DNA of 58,419 nucleotides from positions 787,485-845,903 of the forward strand of contig NZ_LGIQ01000007.1 in NCBI RefSeq assembly GCF_001187725.1, read 5' to 3'. Positions 45,170 to 54,228 of this stretch are shown here, in pieces (position 1 is the first letter of the stretch; each line of letters begins with the position of its first letter). The position numbers were made by a program, and so were the translations under genes. The notes beneath the pieces are model-generated. The model ran no database searches, was not told the DNA's origin, and worked only from the letters and a program-made list of their open reading frames with translations. The DNA comes from Brevibacillus reuszeri. Lineage in GTDB: Bacteria > Bacillota > Bacilli > Brevibacillales > Brevibacillaceae.

Positions 45170-45243
45170 AAAAAGGGCTCATGGACACCAAACGTGACCA
45201 GGCAAATACGATTGTGAAAAATAGATCATGAGGAGGAGAAACC

Positions 45244-46590
45244 TTGGGTACAAAAAAACAACTCAAGCTAGGTGCCATGCTGCATGGGGTTGGAGGCAAT
45301 ATTTCCGGCTGGAGACATCCCGATGCGTTTGCAGATGCAAGTGTGAATTTTGAGCTGTATAAAAAATGGACGCAAAAAGCAGAAGAGGGAAAATTTGATT
45401 TTGTTTTCATCGCAGATGGCTTGTATATTACGGAAAAGTCAATTCCACACTTTTTAAATCGTTTTGAACCACTTACGATTTTGAGTGCACTGGCAGCGAT
45501 TAGCTCTAAAATTGGTTTGGTAGGTACAGTGTCCACCTCCTACAGTGAACCGTTTACGATTGCCCGACAATTTGCTTCCCTGGATATGATCAGTGGAGGT
45601 AGAGCCGGATGGAATGTAGTAACCTCACCGCTTGAAGGTTCGGCCTTGAATTATGGGAAAACAGAACAGGAGCATCCGTCCCATCCTGAACGCTACAAAA
45701 TCGCAAATGAGTATCTGGAAGTGACTGGCGGTCTTTGGGATTCCTGGGAGGATGATGCTTTTGTTCGTGATAAGGAGACGGGTGTCTTTTTTGATCCAGC
45801 AAAAATGCATACACTCAATCATAAAGGAACGTATTTTTCTGTGAAGGGGCCACTAAATATCGCGAGGTCCAAGCAAGGTCAGCCGGTTGTGTTTCAAGCG
45901 GGGGCGTCTGAGGATGGGAAAAGCTTTGCTGCGAAGGTAGCGAATGCGATTTTTACGGGGCAAGAGACCCTTGAAGAAGCGAAAGCCTATTATGATGATG
46001 TCAAAGGACGTGCGAAGGCATTAGGTCGCACCCCTGATGAAATCAGTATTTTGCCAGGGATCGGTCCGATCATTGGCAGCACACAAGAAGAGGCTGAGCG
46101 TAAATACACAGAAATAGCAGGCCTGGTGTCGATTGATCGTGCTCTGGACTTTTTAGGTCGCTTTTATGAGCATCATGATTTCACGCAATATCCGCTTGAT
46201 GAGCCTTTCCCGGACTTGGGAAATCTCGGGCGGAACAGCTTCCAAAGCTCAACGGACAGGATGAAGGCATGGGCAAAGGACGAAGGACTTACACTGCGGC
46301 AAGTGGCTTTGCGCGTCGCGACCCCGAAGCCTACACTGCTCGGAACGCCGGAGAAAATCGCGGATACACTTCAGGAGTGGTTTGAGGCAGGAGCAGCAGA
46401 CGGCTTCATCGTTGGATCGGCAGTTCCTCGAGGGTTGGAGGCGTTCATCGATGAGGTGGTTCCTATCCTGCAGAAGCGCGGGCTTTTCCGAGAGGAGTAC
46501 GAAGCAGATACACTACGTGGAAATCTCGGCATCCCCATCCCGGTAAACCAATTTGCAGCGAATAAGAAAGTGGTCGTGAAAGAAAGCTGA
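45244..46590 (+). CDS. NtaA/SnaA/DszA-family flavin monooxygenase
   Basis: A 448-residue LLM-class monooxygenase of the nitrilotriacetate/DszA group, with [20 protein letters not shown] at the start, the central [12 protein letters not shown], and the [18 protein letters not shown] helix. The start is TTG at 45244 after GAGGAGGAG. Homologues (YtnJ/CmoJ) attack N-acetyl-S-alkylcysteines in sulfur salvage. It is the last gene of the cluster, and a hairpin follows at 46617. Confidence 0.9.
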   Translation: MGTKKQLKLGAMLHGVGGNISGWRHPDAFADASVNFELYKKWTQKAEEGKFDFVFIADGLYITEKSIPHFLNRFEPLTILSALAAISSKIGLVGTVSTSYSEPFTIARQFASLDMISGGRAGWNVVTSPLEGSALNYGKTEQEHPSHPERYKIANEYLEVTGGLWDSWEDDAFVRDKETGVFFDPAKMHTLNHKGTYFSVKGPLNIARSKQGQPVVFQAGASEDGKSFAAKVANAIFTGQETLEEAKAYYDDVKGRAKALGRTPDEISILPGIGPIIGSTQEEAERKYTEIAGLVSIDRALDFLGRFYEHHDFTQYPLDEPFPDLGNLGRNSFQSSTDRMKAWAKDEGLTLRQVALRVATPKPTLLGTPEKIADTLQEWFEAGAADGFIVGSAVPRGLEAFIDEVVPILQKRGLFREEYEADTLRGNLGIPIPVNQFAANKKVVVKES

Positions 46591-46616
46591 TTGATTCATA
46601 CAGCAATGCGAATACC

Positions 46617-46651
46617 CCCTCATCGAAGTAAGGATGAGGGATGTTCGTTTT
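46617..46651 (+). terminator. Terminator after the sulfur-salvage cluster
   Basis: CCCTCATC pairs with GATGAGGG around GAAGTAAG, with tail ATGTTCGTTTT. Confidence 0.65.
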
Positions 46652-46715
46652 GGGGAACCACATCTGGGCTGGGCGAATACCATGTCGATATCGACTGATT
46701 GATGGAGGGATAATT

Positions 46716-47615
46716 TTGTACCCGAGATACCCTTATTATGGTTATAAAATGGTGTGTGAGGAAAAGCCCATATCATTTCCAGCACAGCATCAGGATCGAC
46801 AGCCTGGAATGGAATATTTGATGGTACCTCGTCCGATTTTTGATAACCCACAGTATATTGGTAGCGGAAAGCTGCGGGATAAGGTAGCCATTATTACAGG
46901 AGGGGACAGTGGCATCGGGCGTGCTGTAGCCGTTGCATTTGCCAAGGAAGGGGCAGATATGGCAATCCCGTATCTTGATGAGCATATCGACGCAGAAGAA
47001 ACGAAGCAAGTAATCGAGAGCTATGGTCGTCGCTGTTTGCTTCTTCCAGGTGATTTACGGGATGATCAGTGGTGTCGAGAGGTCATCCAAAGAACCATTG
47101 CCTATTATGGAAAGCTGAATATACTGGTAATCAATCAAGGGGTTCAGTTTCCACAAACGAGCATTCGGCAGATTAGTCGTCAGCAGCTGGAGGACACTTT
47201 TCGAACGAATATCTTTCCGCATTTCTTATTGACCCAGGAGGCATTACCTCACTTGCAGTCAGGTAGCACGATCATCAGTACAGCTTCGGTAACCGCTTAC
47301 GCTGGACATCCTCTTCTCGTTGATTATTCAGCAACGAAAGGCGCTATTGTTTCATTTACACGCTCTTTGTCTCTGCAGTTAGTAGATAGCGGAATTCGTG
47401 TCAACGCTGTTGCGCCAGGACCGATCTGGACTCCGTTGCAAGTCTCCAGCTATACGGCTGAGTACATCACTACTCTTGGGACGGATACGCCGATGAAGCG
47501 TGCGGGTCAACCGTTTGAACTGGCCCCAACGTATGTTTATTTAGCATCAGATGATTCCAGTTATGTGACAGGCCAAGTACTCCATGTAAATGGTGGAACG
47601 ATGACGGGGACATAA
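46716..47615 (+). CDS. SDR-family oxidoreductase, YhdF/YghA type
   Basis: A 299-residue short-chain dehydrogenase with the N-terminal extension typical of this subgroup (PISFPAQHQDRQPGMEYLM). The cofactor motif is TGGDSGIGRAVAVAFAKEGA, NQGVQFP corresponds to the NAG motif, and the catalytic residues are Ser in TASVTAY and YSATK. The start is probably TTG at 46716 after ATGGAGGG. The upstream frame has no site. The substrate is unknown; general stress function is common in relatives. Confidence 0.85.
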   Translation: MYPRYPYYGYKMVCEEKPISFPAQHQDRQPGMEYLMVPRPIFDNPQYIGSGKLRDKVAIITGGDSGIGRAVAVAFAKEGADMAIPYLDEHIDAEETKQVIESYGRRCLLLPGDLRDDQWCREVIQRTIAYYGKLNILVINQGVQFPQTSIRQISRQQLEDTFRTNIFPHFLLTQEALPHLQSGSTIISTASVTAYAGHPLLVDYSATKGAIVSFTRSLSLQLVDSGIRVNAVAPGPIWTPLQVSSYTAEYITTLGTDTPMKRAGQPFELAPTYVYLASDDSSYVTGQVLHVNGGTMTGT

Positions 47616-47625
47616 GTCGCCTGTG

Positions 47626-48597
47626 CTAGAACCTCGGGGGAGCTTCCTGTACGTGTGTCGTAGGGTGGAGTAGCAACTGCAAAAATCTGCCCGCCTCATG
47701 AATGAGCCAGTACGGCAAACGAGGGCCGTGTATGTATACTTCTGTTGCCGTCGAAATCATATTCGTTACTCGTTCTTGATCTCCCATCAAGCGAGCACAT
47801 TCGCCTATGGCCATCCACGGGTACATATCACCGGTTTGGAAGGAGTCGAAATGAGGAAATGCGCTTGTTATTCGTTGATAGAGCATCTTTGCTACCATGG
47901 GCTCTGTAATCTCGTAGAGGATCGGGAATGCTTGTGAGGTTACATCTGGGTACCATTTTCGCCAGCCTGGATGCGTGGAATCATACATTGCGTATGATTT
48001 GCGAATTCTGCTGTACATTTTCATGATCCCCAGCTTGCAGGCATTGGCACGAATCCGGGCTTCTACTGCATTTTTCTCATCTCCCAGACAGGCAAATAAA
48101 TACGCAGCGTCCTCCAAGCCGCGCATGACCTCACAATTATCCATCAAATATTTGACGCGATAGGAATGCTTCGCCCAGGTCAAGCCATCTTTTTGCTGGA
48201 GACTTGCGATTCCTTGCAGAAGCAAAACAAATTCCGCATGCCTGGTAGCCAGCCAGTTCGTATTTCCTGTAGCCCGTATCCATTCTGCGACCAGGCTGAA
48301 TAAAGTCGCATGATAGCTATCTTCACTATCGGCAGAGCCTGTGTCGATTTCGGTCTGGCCCTCCAAGCGATAGTCATTCACATAACCGTGCGAATTGATA
48401 TGCTGAAAATACCACTCGACATGGCTATGTATCGGTTCCCACTCTTTTAACGGGATGAGAGCAAGTAAAGCCAAATTGGTGAAGTAAGGGTTGATTTGGT
48501 TACGTAAAGGTGCCAAACGAAACGTGCCGCTTGGAAGCCAGCACGAAAGAAGATATCCTTTTTCCTGCTCTACCAATGCCAATTTCTCATCCGTCAT
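47626..48597 (-). CDS. Six-hairpin glycosidase-like protein
   Basis: A 323-residue soluble protein with repeated helices of an (alpha/alpha)6 barrel. Visible motifs are SDEDSYHATLFSLVAEWI-like (DSEDSYHATLFSLVAEW), RGLEDAAYLFACLGDEKNAV and GWRKWYPDVTSQAFPILYEI, as in unsaturated-glucuronyl hydrolase and other six-hairpin enzymes. Acidic candidates for catalysis are the DSED cluster. There is no signal peptide. The substrate is not known. Confidence 0.65.
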   Translation of the reverse strand: MTDEKLALVEQEKGYLLSCWLPSGTFRLAPLRNQINPYFTNLALLALIPLKEWEPIHSHVEWYFQHINSHGYVNDYRLEGQTEIDTGSADSEDSYHATLFSLVAEWIRATGNTNWLATRHAEFVLLLQGIASLQQKDGLTWAKHSYRVKYLMDNCEVMRGLEDAAYLFACLGDEKNAVEARIRANACKLGIMKMYSRIRKSYAMYDSTHPGWRKWYPDVTSQAFPILYEITEPMVAKMLYQRITSAFPHFDSFQTGDMYPWMAIGECARLMGDQERVTNMISTATEVYIHGPRLPYWLIHEAGRFLQLLLHPTTHVQEAPPRF

Positions 48598-48615
48598 CCT
48601 GCATCACAACCTTCC

Positions 48616-49671
48616 TTACGTTAAGGTTGTTACCCACTTGACTCCGTATTCCATCCAGTGGAGGGTACGGGCGTACGACTCATTGTCGATCGGGGAAAGA
48701 TCAGTAACCTCTTCATTCACCATCGTATGCCATTTTTCATCGCGATACCAGTCGACGCCATCTGCAGGAGCGTGATCGATATTCTCCCATACAGCAAGCA
48801 AGGCGGGACTGTAAAGCTTGGACATGCCTTCGTGCAGATTTTGCCCATCCACCCTCATGTGGTAGGACTGATCGGCGGACTGCATGCTTTTTCGCGGACT
48901 GAAGAGATGTGGCCAGTAATCCGCTCGCGAGCCCGTGTGTGGAATTCGCGTGGTAAAAGCATGAATTTTTTCCAGGCGAAAACGATCTTCAAACAGCAGC
49001 TTGTAGAGTGTTTTACCAAGCATGATCCGCTCAGTGACTTTAGGAAAATGCTCAACACCTAGGCCGGTTACACTGATTCGCCGGTCTGTCGGGTGTGCCT
49101 TGTAGGGGAAGAGGACTTGGGACAGAGACAGGACAGATTGGGTCATAAAAGCATAGGTAGAGAAAATACGATTTAAGGTAAAGGGCTTTTGGACCACCCG
49201 TTGTTCAATATATTGCTGTTCATTTACGATTAGTGCGCGAGTCAAACGGGCACTGTCTGGATTCATCAAAAATTCCTTCCAGTAGTTGTGCATGAAAATC
49301 GATACTCCTAGTGAACCAAGTAATGAAGTCAGATCGGCACCTGTCCGTTTCATTTCTTTGTACAGAAGCAGCTGTGGGTAGGCATCATGAAAAATGAGCC
49401 AGTTGCTCCGCTCCAAAAACCAAAAAAATGGCTGGATCGCATGCTCGTCCATCAGCAGCGGGAGCCATTCCCCTTTCAAGTCTGTCATATTCCAGCCACC
49501 ATTGCGTGAGACAAGATGCGCGAGCAAAGCCCAGTGGATTTCCTTATGCTGCTGATAAAATTCCAGATATGCCTGGGTACGTGAAATATTATTACGGTTG
49601 GCGAGGGCTGTCTGATGACGAATATGTGCAAGTAAATCTTGTTTATGAAGGGTCAATGGCTCATTAGTCAT
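48616..49671 (-). CDS. DUF2515 family protein (YppC-like)
   Basis: A 351-residue protein of DUF2515. NISRTQAYLEFYQQHKEIHW and HLVSRNGGWNMTDLKGEWLP match the family start, and TGSRADYWPHLFS matches its end. It has no membrane segment. The start at 49671 has AAGGAGCG upstream. Known relatives are Bacillales proteins of unknown role. It ends 19 nt before the six-hairpin protein start and is probably co-transcribed with it. Confidence 0.8.
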   Translation of the reverse strand: MTNEPLTLHKQDLLAHIRHQTALANRNNISRTQAYLEFYQQHKEIHWALLAHLVSRNGGWNMTDLKGEWLPLLMDEHAIQPFFWFLERSNWLIFHDAYPQLLLYKEMKRTGADLTSLLGSLGVSIFMHNYWKEFLMNPDSARLTRALIVNEQQYIEQRVVQKPFTLNRIFSTYAFMTQSVLSLSQVLFPYKAHPTDRRISVTGLGVEHFPKVTERIMLGKTLYKLLFEDRFRLEKIHAFTTRIPHTGSRADYWPHLFSPRKSMQSADQSYHMRVDGQNLHEGMSKLYSPALLAVWENIDHAPADGVDWYRDEKWHTMVNEEVTDLSPIDNESYARTLHWMEYGVKWVTTLT

Positions 49672-49751
49672 GCTGTCGCTCCTTGGATTTCGATACAAAA
49701 GCTAATGGATTGCGCCAAAAAAGCAGGCCCTTAGGATGACCCGCTCTTGAT

Positions 49752-49892
49752 TCATCCAATCATTTCTAAAACAAGTAGACGGACCATCAATTTTTCTTTG
49801 GCCTCTTCCCACGTATTTGCAAAAATGACCACATGCTCGGATTGAAACTCTGTTTCTGCGATGAAAATACCATCCTGTTCGTATATGTTCAT
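49752..49892 (-). CDS. Small protein, 46 residues
   Basis: The ATG at 49892 follows GGACGAT weakly. The sequence MNIYEQDGIFIAETEFQSEH, then VVIFANTWEEAKEKLMVRLL, forms a plausible beta-beta-beta-alpha unit, as in HicB-like or AAA-adjacent folds. It lies upstream of the DUF2515 gene on the same strand. The family is not assigned. Confidence 0.5.
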   Translation of the reverse strand: MNIYEQDGIFIAETEFQSEHVVIFANTWEEAKEKLMVRLLVLEMIG

Positions 49893-49994
49893 AGAAGATC
49901 GTCCTTTCTGATGCCTTTCAAGCATTGTATGCTATCATGATCAAGATGATGCATACCATTCGCGGAAAATCTCGCGTAGAAAGGATGGAATAGC

Positions 49995-50321
49995 GTGGAA
50001 ATTACAGTAACTAAGGAAGCATTGGGGCAATTGCAGGCTATGAATCAAGCAAAAGATAAGAATAGGTTTATACGAATCAATGGTGAGTTGGTTGGCGGGT
50101 GTGGAATGACCGTGGAGTATGCTTTGTGGTGGGATGAGAGAGGTGTTGATGATCTCGAGCACCATGTAGAGGACCTCACATTTTTAATGGACAAAGCGAC
50201 GATTGAATATATCGGAGCGGATAGACTGACCGTCGATTTTCGACCACAACAGGGATTTCGACTCGTGTCTCCTCAGCAAATTGTAGCGTATGGCTTGGTG
50301 TTAAAAGAGCGTTGGGGGTAA
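49995..50321 (+). CDS. HesB-like domain protein
   Basis: A 108-residue protein of the HesB/IscA fold. It begins MEITVTKEALGQLQAM, has RINGELVGGCGMTVEYALWW with one Cys, and ends FRPQQGFRLVSPQQIVAYG where the CxC ligands would be but are missing. A classical Fe-S carrier role is doubtful. It is one of two such variants in the window (the other is at 18388). A bidirectional terminator follows. Confidence 0.7.
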   Translation: MEITVTKEALGQLQAMNQAKDKNRFIRINGELVGGCGMTVEYALWWDERGVDDLEHHVEDLTFLMDKATIEYIGADRLTVDFRPQQGFRLVSPQQIVAYGLVLKERWG

Positions 50322-50333
50322 GAGAATCGAAAA

Positions 50334-50369
50334 AAGAGACTGGGCTCTATAAGCTCTGTCTCTTTTTTC
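50334..50369 (+). terminator. Bidirectional terminator, HesB-like / yfhH
   Basis: AAAAAGAGAC and GTCTCTTTTT pair, with T- and A-runs at both ends. Confidence 0.85.
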
Positions 50370-50370
50370 C

Positions 50371-50679
50371 CTACAACCAGAGTTCTAGCATCCCTACTGG
50401 AAAACCGGTTTGTTCATCCGAATCGGGAAAACGGCCCCAGGCAAAAACGCCATTGAAATAATCGATGGTAAATGGCTGATCATAATCAGGGACACTGTAC
50501 TTTCCACCAATACGGAACTCATCTGTTCCAAGGTAATATGATTTAGCCATAAAGTATTTTTGCTGAATAATGCCAAACTGCGAATGGTCGCTAAGCTTCT
50601 TTTTGTCTTCGGCTTCCTGCCGTAAACGTTCCATTTCTTCCTGCAGCTCAGCTAACGTCATCTGACTGTACAAGCGCAC
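50371..50679 (-). CDS. yfhH: YfhH, DUF1811 family
   Basis: A 102-residue soluble protein. The N-terminal helix YSQMTLAELQEEMERLRQEA and the SH3-like remainder with YYLGTDEFRIGGKYSVPDYD match DUF1811 (B. subtilis YfhH). The start is GTG at 50679 with AAAGGAGG upstream. The longer frame to 51084 is antisense to the SDR gene. The function is unknown. Confidence 0.85.
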   Translation of the reverse strand: MRLYSQMTLAELQEEMERLRQEAEDKKKLSDHSQFGIIQQKYFMAKSYYLGTDEFRIGGKYSVPDYDQPFTIDYFNGVFAWGRFPDSDEQTGFPVGMLELWL

Positions 50680-50780
50680 GGGAATGCCTCCTTTCCATAC
50701 AGGTCCATTGTAGCAAAAGACAAGGGAAAACGCGATGGATATAGAATCTTTAGAGAGTAGTGAAAGGGGAGAAGGCATAA

Positions 50781-51545
50781 ATGAGTCGTTTTGATTTGAC
50801 AGGAAAAAAAGCAATGGTAACAGGAGCAGGAAGGGGCATCGGTAAAGCTTTGGCGATCGGACTCGCAGAAGCCGGTGCGGAAATCGCAGTCGTTGCTCGT
50901 ACGGAGGCAGATTTGCACGAGGTCGTACAAGAAATACAAGATAAGGGTGGCACTGCGCATCCCATCCAGGCTGATCTGACGGCAGCTGGAGCAGCTGACG
51001 AGGTCGTCGCGCAAACGGTAGAGGCTTTGGGTGGTCTACATATCCTTGTGAACAACGCAGGCATGAATATACGTAAAAAAGCACATGAGGTGAGCGAAGA
51101 GGAGTGGGATCGTGTCGTTGACCTGAACCTGAAAGCCACGTTCTTTCTCAGCCAAGCTGCCGGACGGGTCATGTGCGAGCAGCGCTACGGACGGATTGTC
51201 AATGTGGCTTCCGTAGCTGGACTGGTGGCTTTGCGTACGGGTGTGGCTTATGGCTCCAGCAAGGCGGGCGTTATCCAAATGACTCGTGTACTTGCTTTGG
51301 AGTGGAGCAAATTTGGGGTCAACGTAAACGCGATTGCTCCATGGTATTTCCGCACTCCCTTGACAGAAGAGCTCCTGTCAAACGAAGCTTTTTTGCAAGA
51401 GGTTCTCTCGCGCACGCCTAGCGGGCGGATTGGTGATGTGGAGGACTTGGTTGGGCCAGCTATCTTCTTGGCATCTGATGCTGCAGCCTACATATCAGGT
51501 CAAACGATTGCAGTCGATGGAGGCATGTCTGTTTACGGATTTTAA
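50781..51545 (+). CDS. SDR-family oxidoreductase, classical
   Basis: A 254-residue NAD(P)-dependent reductase with TGAGRGIGKALAIGLAEAGA, NNAGMN, catalytic Ser in NVASVAG and YGSSK, and the C-terminal SGQTIAVDGGMSVYGF. It is closest in style to gluconate 5-dehydrogenase and 3-oxoacyl reductases, but the substrate cannot be fixed. It is divergent from yfhH and ended by a terminator at 51561. Confidence 0.88.
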   Translation: MSRFDLTGKKAMVTGAGRGIGKALAIGLAEAGAEIAVVARTEADLHEVVQEIQDKGGTAHPIQADLTAAGAADEVVAQTVEALGGLHILVNNAGMNIRKKAHEVSEEEWDRVVDLNLKATFFLSQAAGRVMCEQRYGRIVNVASVAGLVALRTGVAYGSSKAGVIQMTRVLALEWSKFGVNVNAIAPWYFRTPLTEELLSNEAFLQEVLSRTPSGRIGDVEDLVGPAIFLASDAAAYISGQTIAVDGGMSVYGF

Positions 51546-51560
51546 TCGGTGACAAAAAAA

Positions 51561-51584
51561 GGGCATCCCATAAAGGGATGCCTA
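51561..51584 (+). terminator. Terminator after the SDR gene
   Basis: GGGCATCCC pairs with GGGATGCC around ATAAA. The tail TAATTATTT is moderate. Confidence 0.65.
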
Positions 51585-51598
51585 ATTATTTGGGGGCG

Positions 51599-51745
51599 AT
51601 TGAGAAAAATATCGATCGGCCAATTGCATTGTTGTTTTGCTCTCACCCAAAACAATAACGCGAGCCAAAAAACTAGCAACGCATACATCAATCGATGAAT
51701 ACGTTTAAGAATTCATTCATGTTGAATATCGATCGTTTTCTCAAT
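51599..51745. repeat. Inverted-repeat element of about 147 bp, MITE-like
   Basis: ATTGAGAAAA at 51599 and its complement TTTTCTCAAT ending at 51745 form the outer arms. Both are followed inward by the self-complementary ATCGATCG. The interior has no reading frame. It fills the gap between the SDR terminator and the hydrolase gene end. Transposition has not been shown. Confidence 0.4.
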
Positions 51746-51834
51746 GCGTTGAAAAAAAGTGCTTACGCTATTAAATTACCACCTAAAAGTAAATTGCGGA
51801 TAAAATAAAAATAAAGTATTGTTAAATTTTTGCG

Positions 51835-52455
51835 TTAACGAGCAAATCTGTGATTGCCAATGACGACAGTTTGTTCCCTCGACCAAATCCAACGGGAGGT
51901 TGCTGTATTTGGATTGAAAAAGTACAAGGAACCTTTCGTTGGGTCCTTGCCATCTACAGCCTCCTGAACAGCTTTTCGCGTACTGTCGTTAGATTCGCGC
52001 GAGAGATGGCCATCATTTAGAGGCGAGAATGCATTGGGAGCGTAGATAACCTCCCGTACCGTATTAGGAAACCCTGATGAAGCTACCCGATTCAATACAA
52101 CAGCAGCAATCGCTACTTGTCCTTCGTACGGTTCTCCCCGGCCTTCCGCGTACACAAGCCGGGCGAGCAGTTCCATATCCCTCTCTGAAACCTTCACTTT
52201 TCCATTGCGAATCACTTTTGGTCGGTTGTCACGACTTACGGAGATAGAATCGCGTTTTTCGGTAGAGACAGGGGTTGCTGGTTTTGCTTTTTTCTTTGCT
52301 GCTTGATCCTTAGGCATGGTGGGGCCGAGGGCAGTTGGTAACGCTTGGCTGAAGTGAGGTGCTGTGGCGCTTGTTGGAGTCACTAAGAGGCATAATAGCA
52401 GCAAACCAAAACTGTTCATAAAGAAGAAAAAGCGCAATCGCGCTTCACGTGTCAT
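51835..52455 (-). CDS. SleB-type cell wall hydrolase (Hydrolase_2)
   Basis: The protein has a signal peptide (FFFMNSFGLLLLCLLVTPTSA), a low-complexity Lys/Pro/Ala linker, and a C-terminal hydrolase_2 domain with DMELLARLVYAEGRGEPYEG (catalytic Glu), AIAAVVLNRV and SLYFFNPNTATSRWIWSR. Relatives SleB and CwlJ are lytic transglycosylases that open the spore cortex in germination. The total is about 206 residues. The exact start is unsure (ATG 52455 or GTG 52458), with GGAG upstream. Confidence 0.85.
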   Translation of the reverse strand: MTREARLRFFFFMNSFGLLLLCLLVTPTSATAPHFSQALPTALGPTMPKDQAAKKKAKPATPVSTEKRDSISVSRDNRPKVIRNGKVKVSERDMELLARLVYAEGRGEPYEGQVAIAAVVLNRVASSGFPNTVREVIYAPNAFSPLNDGHLSRESNDSTRKAVQEAVDGKDPTKGSLYFFNPNTATSRWIWSREQTVVIGNHRFAR

Positions 52456-52612
52456 CACGACGGGAACCACTCCTTTTCGCTTTTTGCATGTTTATTTGCG
52501 GAAGCGAATCGGGTCATCGACAAGTCTATCGGGATTATCGGAATGGTTCAATAGGGAATTGGTTCCATCGAACTATTTACAAGGAGTAAAGGCAGAGTAA
52601 GGCGGAGAATGA

Positions 52613-52655
52613 GAACAGAAAAAACACCACGGAAAAAGAGAATCCCGTGGCGTTC
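52613..52655 (-). terminator. Terminator after the cyclophilin gene
   Basis: On the minus strand CGCCACGGG pairs with CCGTGGTG, then TTTTTTCTG. Confidence 0.75.
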
Positions 52656-52677
52656 TTTTGAGAAAGCAAACACTTGT

Positions 52678-53388
52678 TTACTTCTCTGTAATGGTTACCG
52701 TGTTGATTTTAATCGTTTGCTCTGGAACGCTTTGCTCACCTGTTTGCGGATTAGCTTTCACTTTCGTACCCGCAATTTTTTGTACGATGTCCAAGCCTCC
52801 CGTTACTTTTCCGAAGATCGTATAGTTCGGAGAGTTTTCCAACCCTTCTACATCCTTACCAGATCCGATGAAGAACTGGCTGCCGTTGGTGTTTTTACCT
52901 GCATTGGCCATCGCAACGACTCCGGTTTCATACTTATGACCGTTATTCAGCTCATCTTCAAAGGTATAGCCAGGGCCACCAATCCCAGAAGCCATGGTTG
53001 TGTCACTGCCCTTACTAGATGGATCACCAGTTTGGATCATGAAATCCTTGATAATCCTGTGGAATTTAATGTCGTCATAGAACTTGTCCTTTGCAAGAAA
53101 TACAAAATTGTTTACTGCTTTAGGGGCATCTTTAGCAAACAATTCAACTTTTATATCGCCCATGTTAGTGCTGATTGTAGCTTCGTATTTCTTGCTTTGA
53201 TCAATTGTCATAGCAGGGTATGCAGAATATTTTCCAGGGGGCGCTGGATGTGCTGGTGTTGTGTCTTTAGGTTTTTGTGGTTGAGTTGGTTGTGCTTCAG
53301 GAGATTCAGGTGCGGCTGTATTGCTACATCCCACAAGTAGGCTTATTGAAAGTAGAACCGAACTTACAGTCAATAAAATGCGTTTCAT
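52678..53388 (-). CDS. Cyclophilin-type peptidyl-prolyl isomerase lipoprotein
   Basis: Lipoprotein signal with Cys21 (SLLVGC), a Pro/Thr-rich linker to about residue 55, and then a full cyclophilin domain: FHRIIKDFMIQTGD with the catalytic Arg, NTNGSQFFI, and NYTIFGKV. It catalyses proline isomerisation on the outer face of the membrane and helps fold secreted proteins. The length is 236 residues. AAAGGATG lies before the start. It is monocistronic. Confidence 0.93.
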   Translation of the reverse strand: MKRILLTVSSVLLSISLLVGCSNTAAPESPEAQPTQPQKPKDTTPAHPAPPGKYSAYPAMTIDQSKKYEATISTNMGDIKVELFAKDAPKAVNNFVFLAKDKFYDDIKFHRIIKDFMIQTGDPSSKGSDTTMASGIGGPGYTFEDELNNGHKYETGVVAMANAGKNTNGSQFFIGSGKDVEGLENSPNYTIFGKVTGGLDIVQKIAGTKVKANPQTGEQSVPEQTIKINTVTITEK

Positions 53389-53481
53389 TGTTCTTCATCC
53401 TTTCGATGCTCGTTTTATACCCCACATCACATTATAATAAAATGATACGTGTGGTCAAACTATGGCAAGAAGGTGTAAAAG

Positions 53482-53919
53482 TTGTATAAGCGAACAGAAA
53501 TAGAATATATACGACAATTTTTGGGTGAAAATGGGTACAAATTGCTAACTGAGAACTATAGAAATCAAAAACAAAAATTAGAAACAGAATGCCCTAATGG
53601 GCATAAATACAATATTACCTTTAACAATTTTAAGAGGGGAGATCGGTGTAACGTATGCACAGGTAAGAATCAAAAATTCACGCTTGAAGAAGTTCAACGT
53701 TGGTTTAAGGAATGGAACTGCACATTGATTACAGAGGACTATAGAAACCAAAGACAACTCCTTGAATACAATTGCAAATGTGGAGAACCGTTGAGTAACA
53801 CTTTTCAGCGTTTAAGACATTTTTGCAAAGACCCATTTTGCAATGCTTGTAGAAAACAATCTGCCAAAGAACAAAGGAGAGCAGATGCAGAAGAAATTAT
53901 GTCAAAAATATGGTTCTAA
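53482..53919 (+). CDS. Tandem zinc-ribbon protein, endonuclease-like DNA binder
   Basis: The 145-residue protein has two homologous units of about 50 residues. The first is GYKLLTENYRNQKQKLETEC then CNVC, and the second is NCTLITEDYRNQRQLLEYNC then CNAC. Each supplies four Cys/His ligands. Such treble-clef units occur in phage homing and VSR-like endonucleases before a nuclease domain. Here the chain ends after a short basic tail, so no nuclease part is present. The start is TTG at 53482. It borders the prophage region and may be a truncated mobile gene. Confidence 0.5.
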   Translation: MYKRTEIEYIRQFLGENGYKLLTENYRNQKQKLETECPNGHKYNITFNNFKRGDRCNVCTGKNQKFTLEEVQRWFKEWNCTLITEDYRNQRQLLEYNCKCGEPLSNTFQRLRHFCKDPFCNACRKQSAKEQRRADAEEIMSKIWF

Positions 53920-53986
53920 TTTGGTATTTGGGATTAAATAGTGCACATACTACCTTTAAGTTAAATCATATCCAGAGGTGGTAAAT

Positions 53987-54175
53987 ATGGCACGTTCTAA
54001 TCGATTGCTTAATGGACAGGCTCGTGCGGCCCTAGATCAGCTTAAATACGAGATTGCGGCAGAATTTGGTGTCAACCTTCATGCAGACACTTCAGCACGT
54101 CAGAATGGCTCTGTAGGCGGTGAGATGACTAAACGATTAGTGCAACTAGCTGAGCAACAAATTTTCAGGGTTTGA
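53987..54175 (+). CDS. Alpha/beta-type small acid-soluble spore protein
   Basis: A 62-residue SASP. The N-terminus [20 protein letters not shown] leads to the GPR protease recognition region YEIAAEFGV and the second conserved part, [20 protein letters not shown]. These proteins coat spore DNA and protect it from UV and heat. AGAGGTGG precedes the ATG at 53987. It is a firm sign that the host forms endospores. Confidence 0.93.
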   Translation: MARSNRLLNGQARAALDQLKYEIAAEFGVNLHADTSARQNGSVGGEMTKRLVQLAEQQIFRV

Positions 54176-54182
54176 CGAAGAG

Positions 54183-54216
54183 AAAAAAATACCCCCTAGA
54201 ATAATCTCTAGGGGGT
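54183..54216 (-). terminator. Terminator of the prophage lysis genes
   Basis: On the minus strand ACCCCCTAGA pairs with TCTAGGGGGT around GATTAT, then ATTTTTTTC. It could also stop the SASP transcript weakly. Confidence 0.8.
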
Positions 54217-54228
54217 GCATGTTATGCA

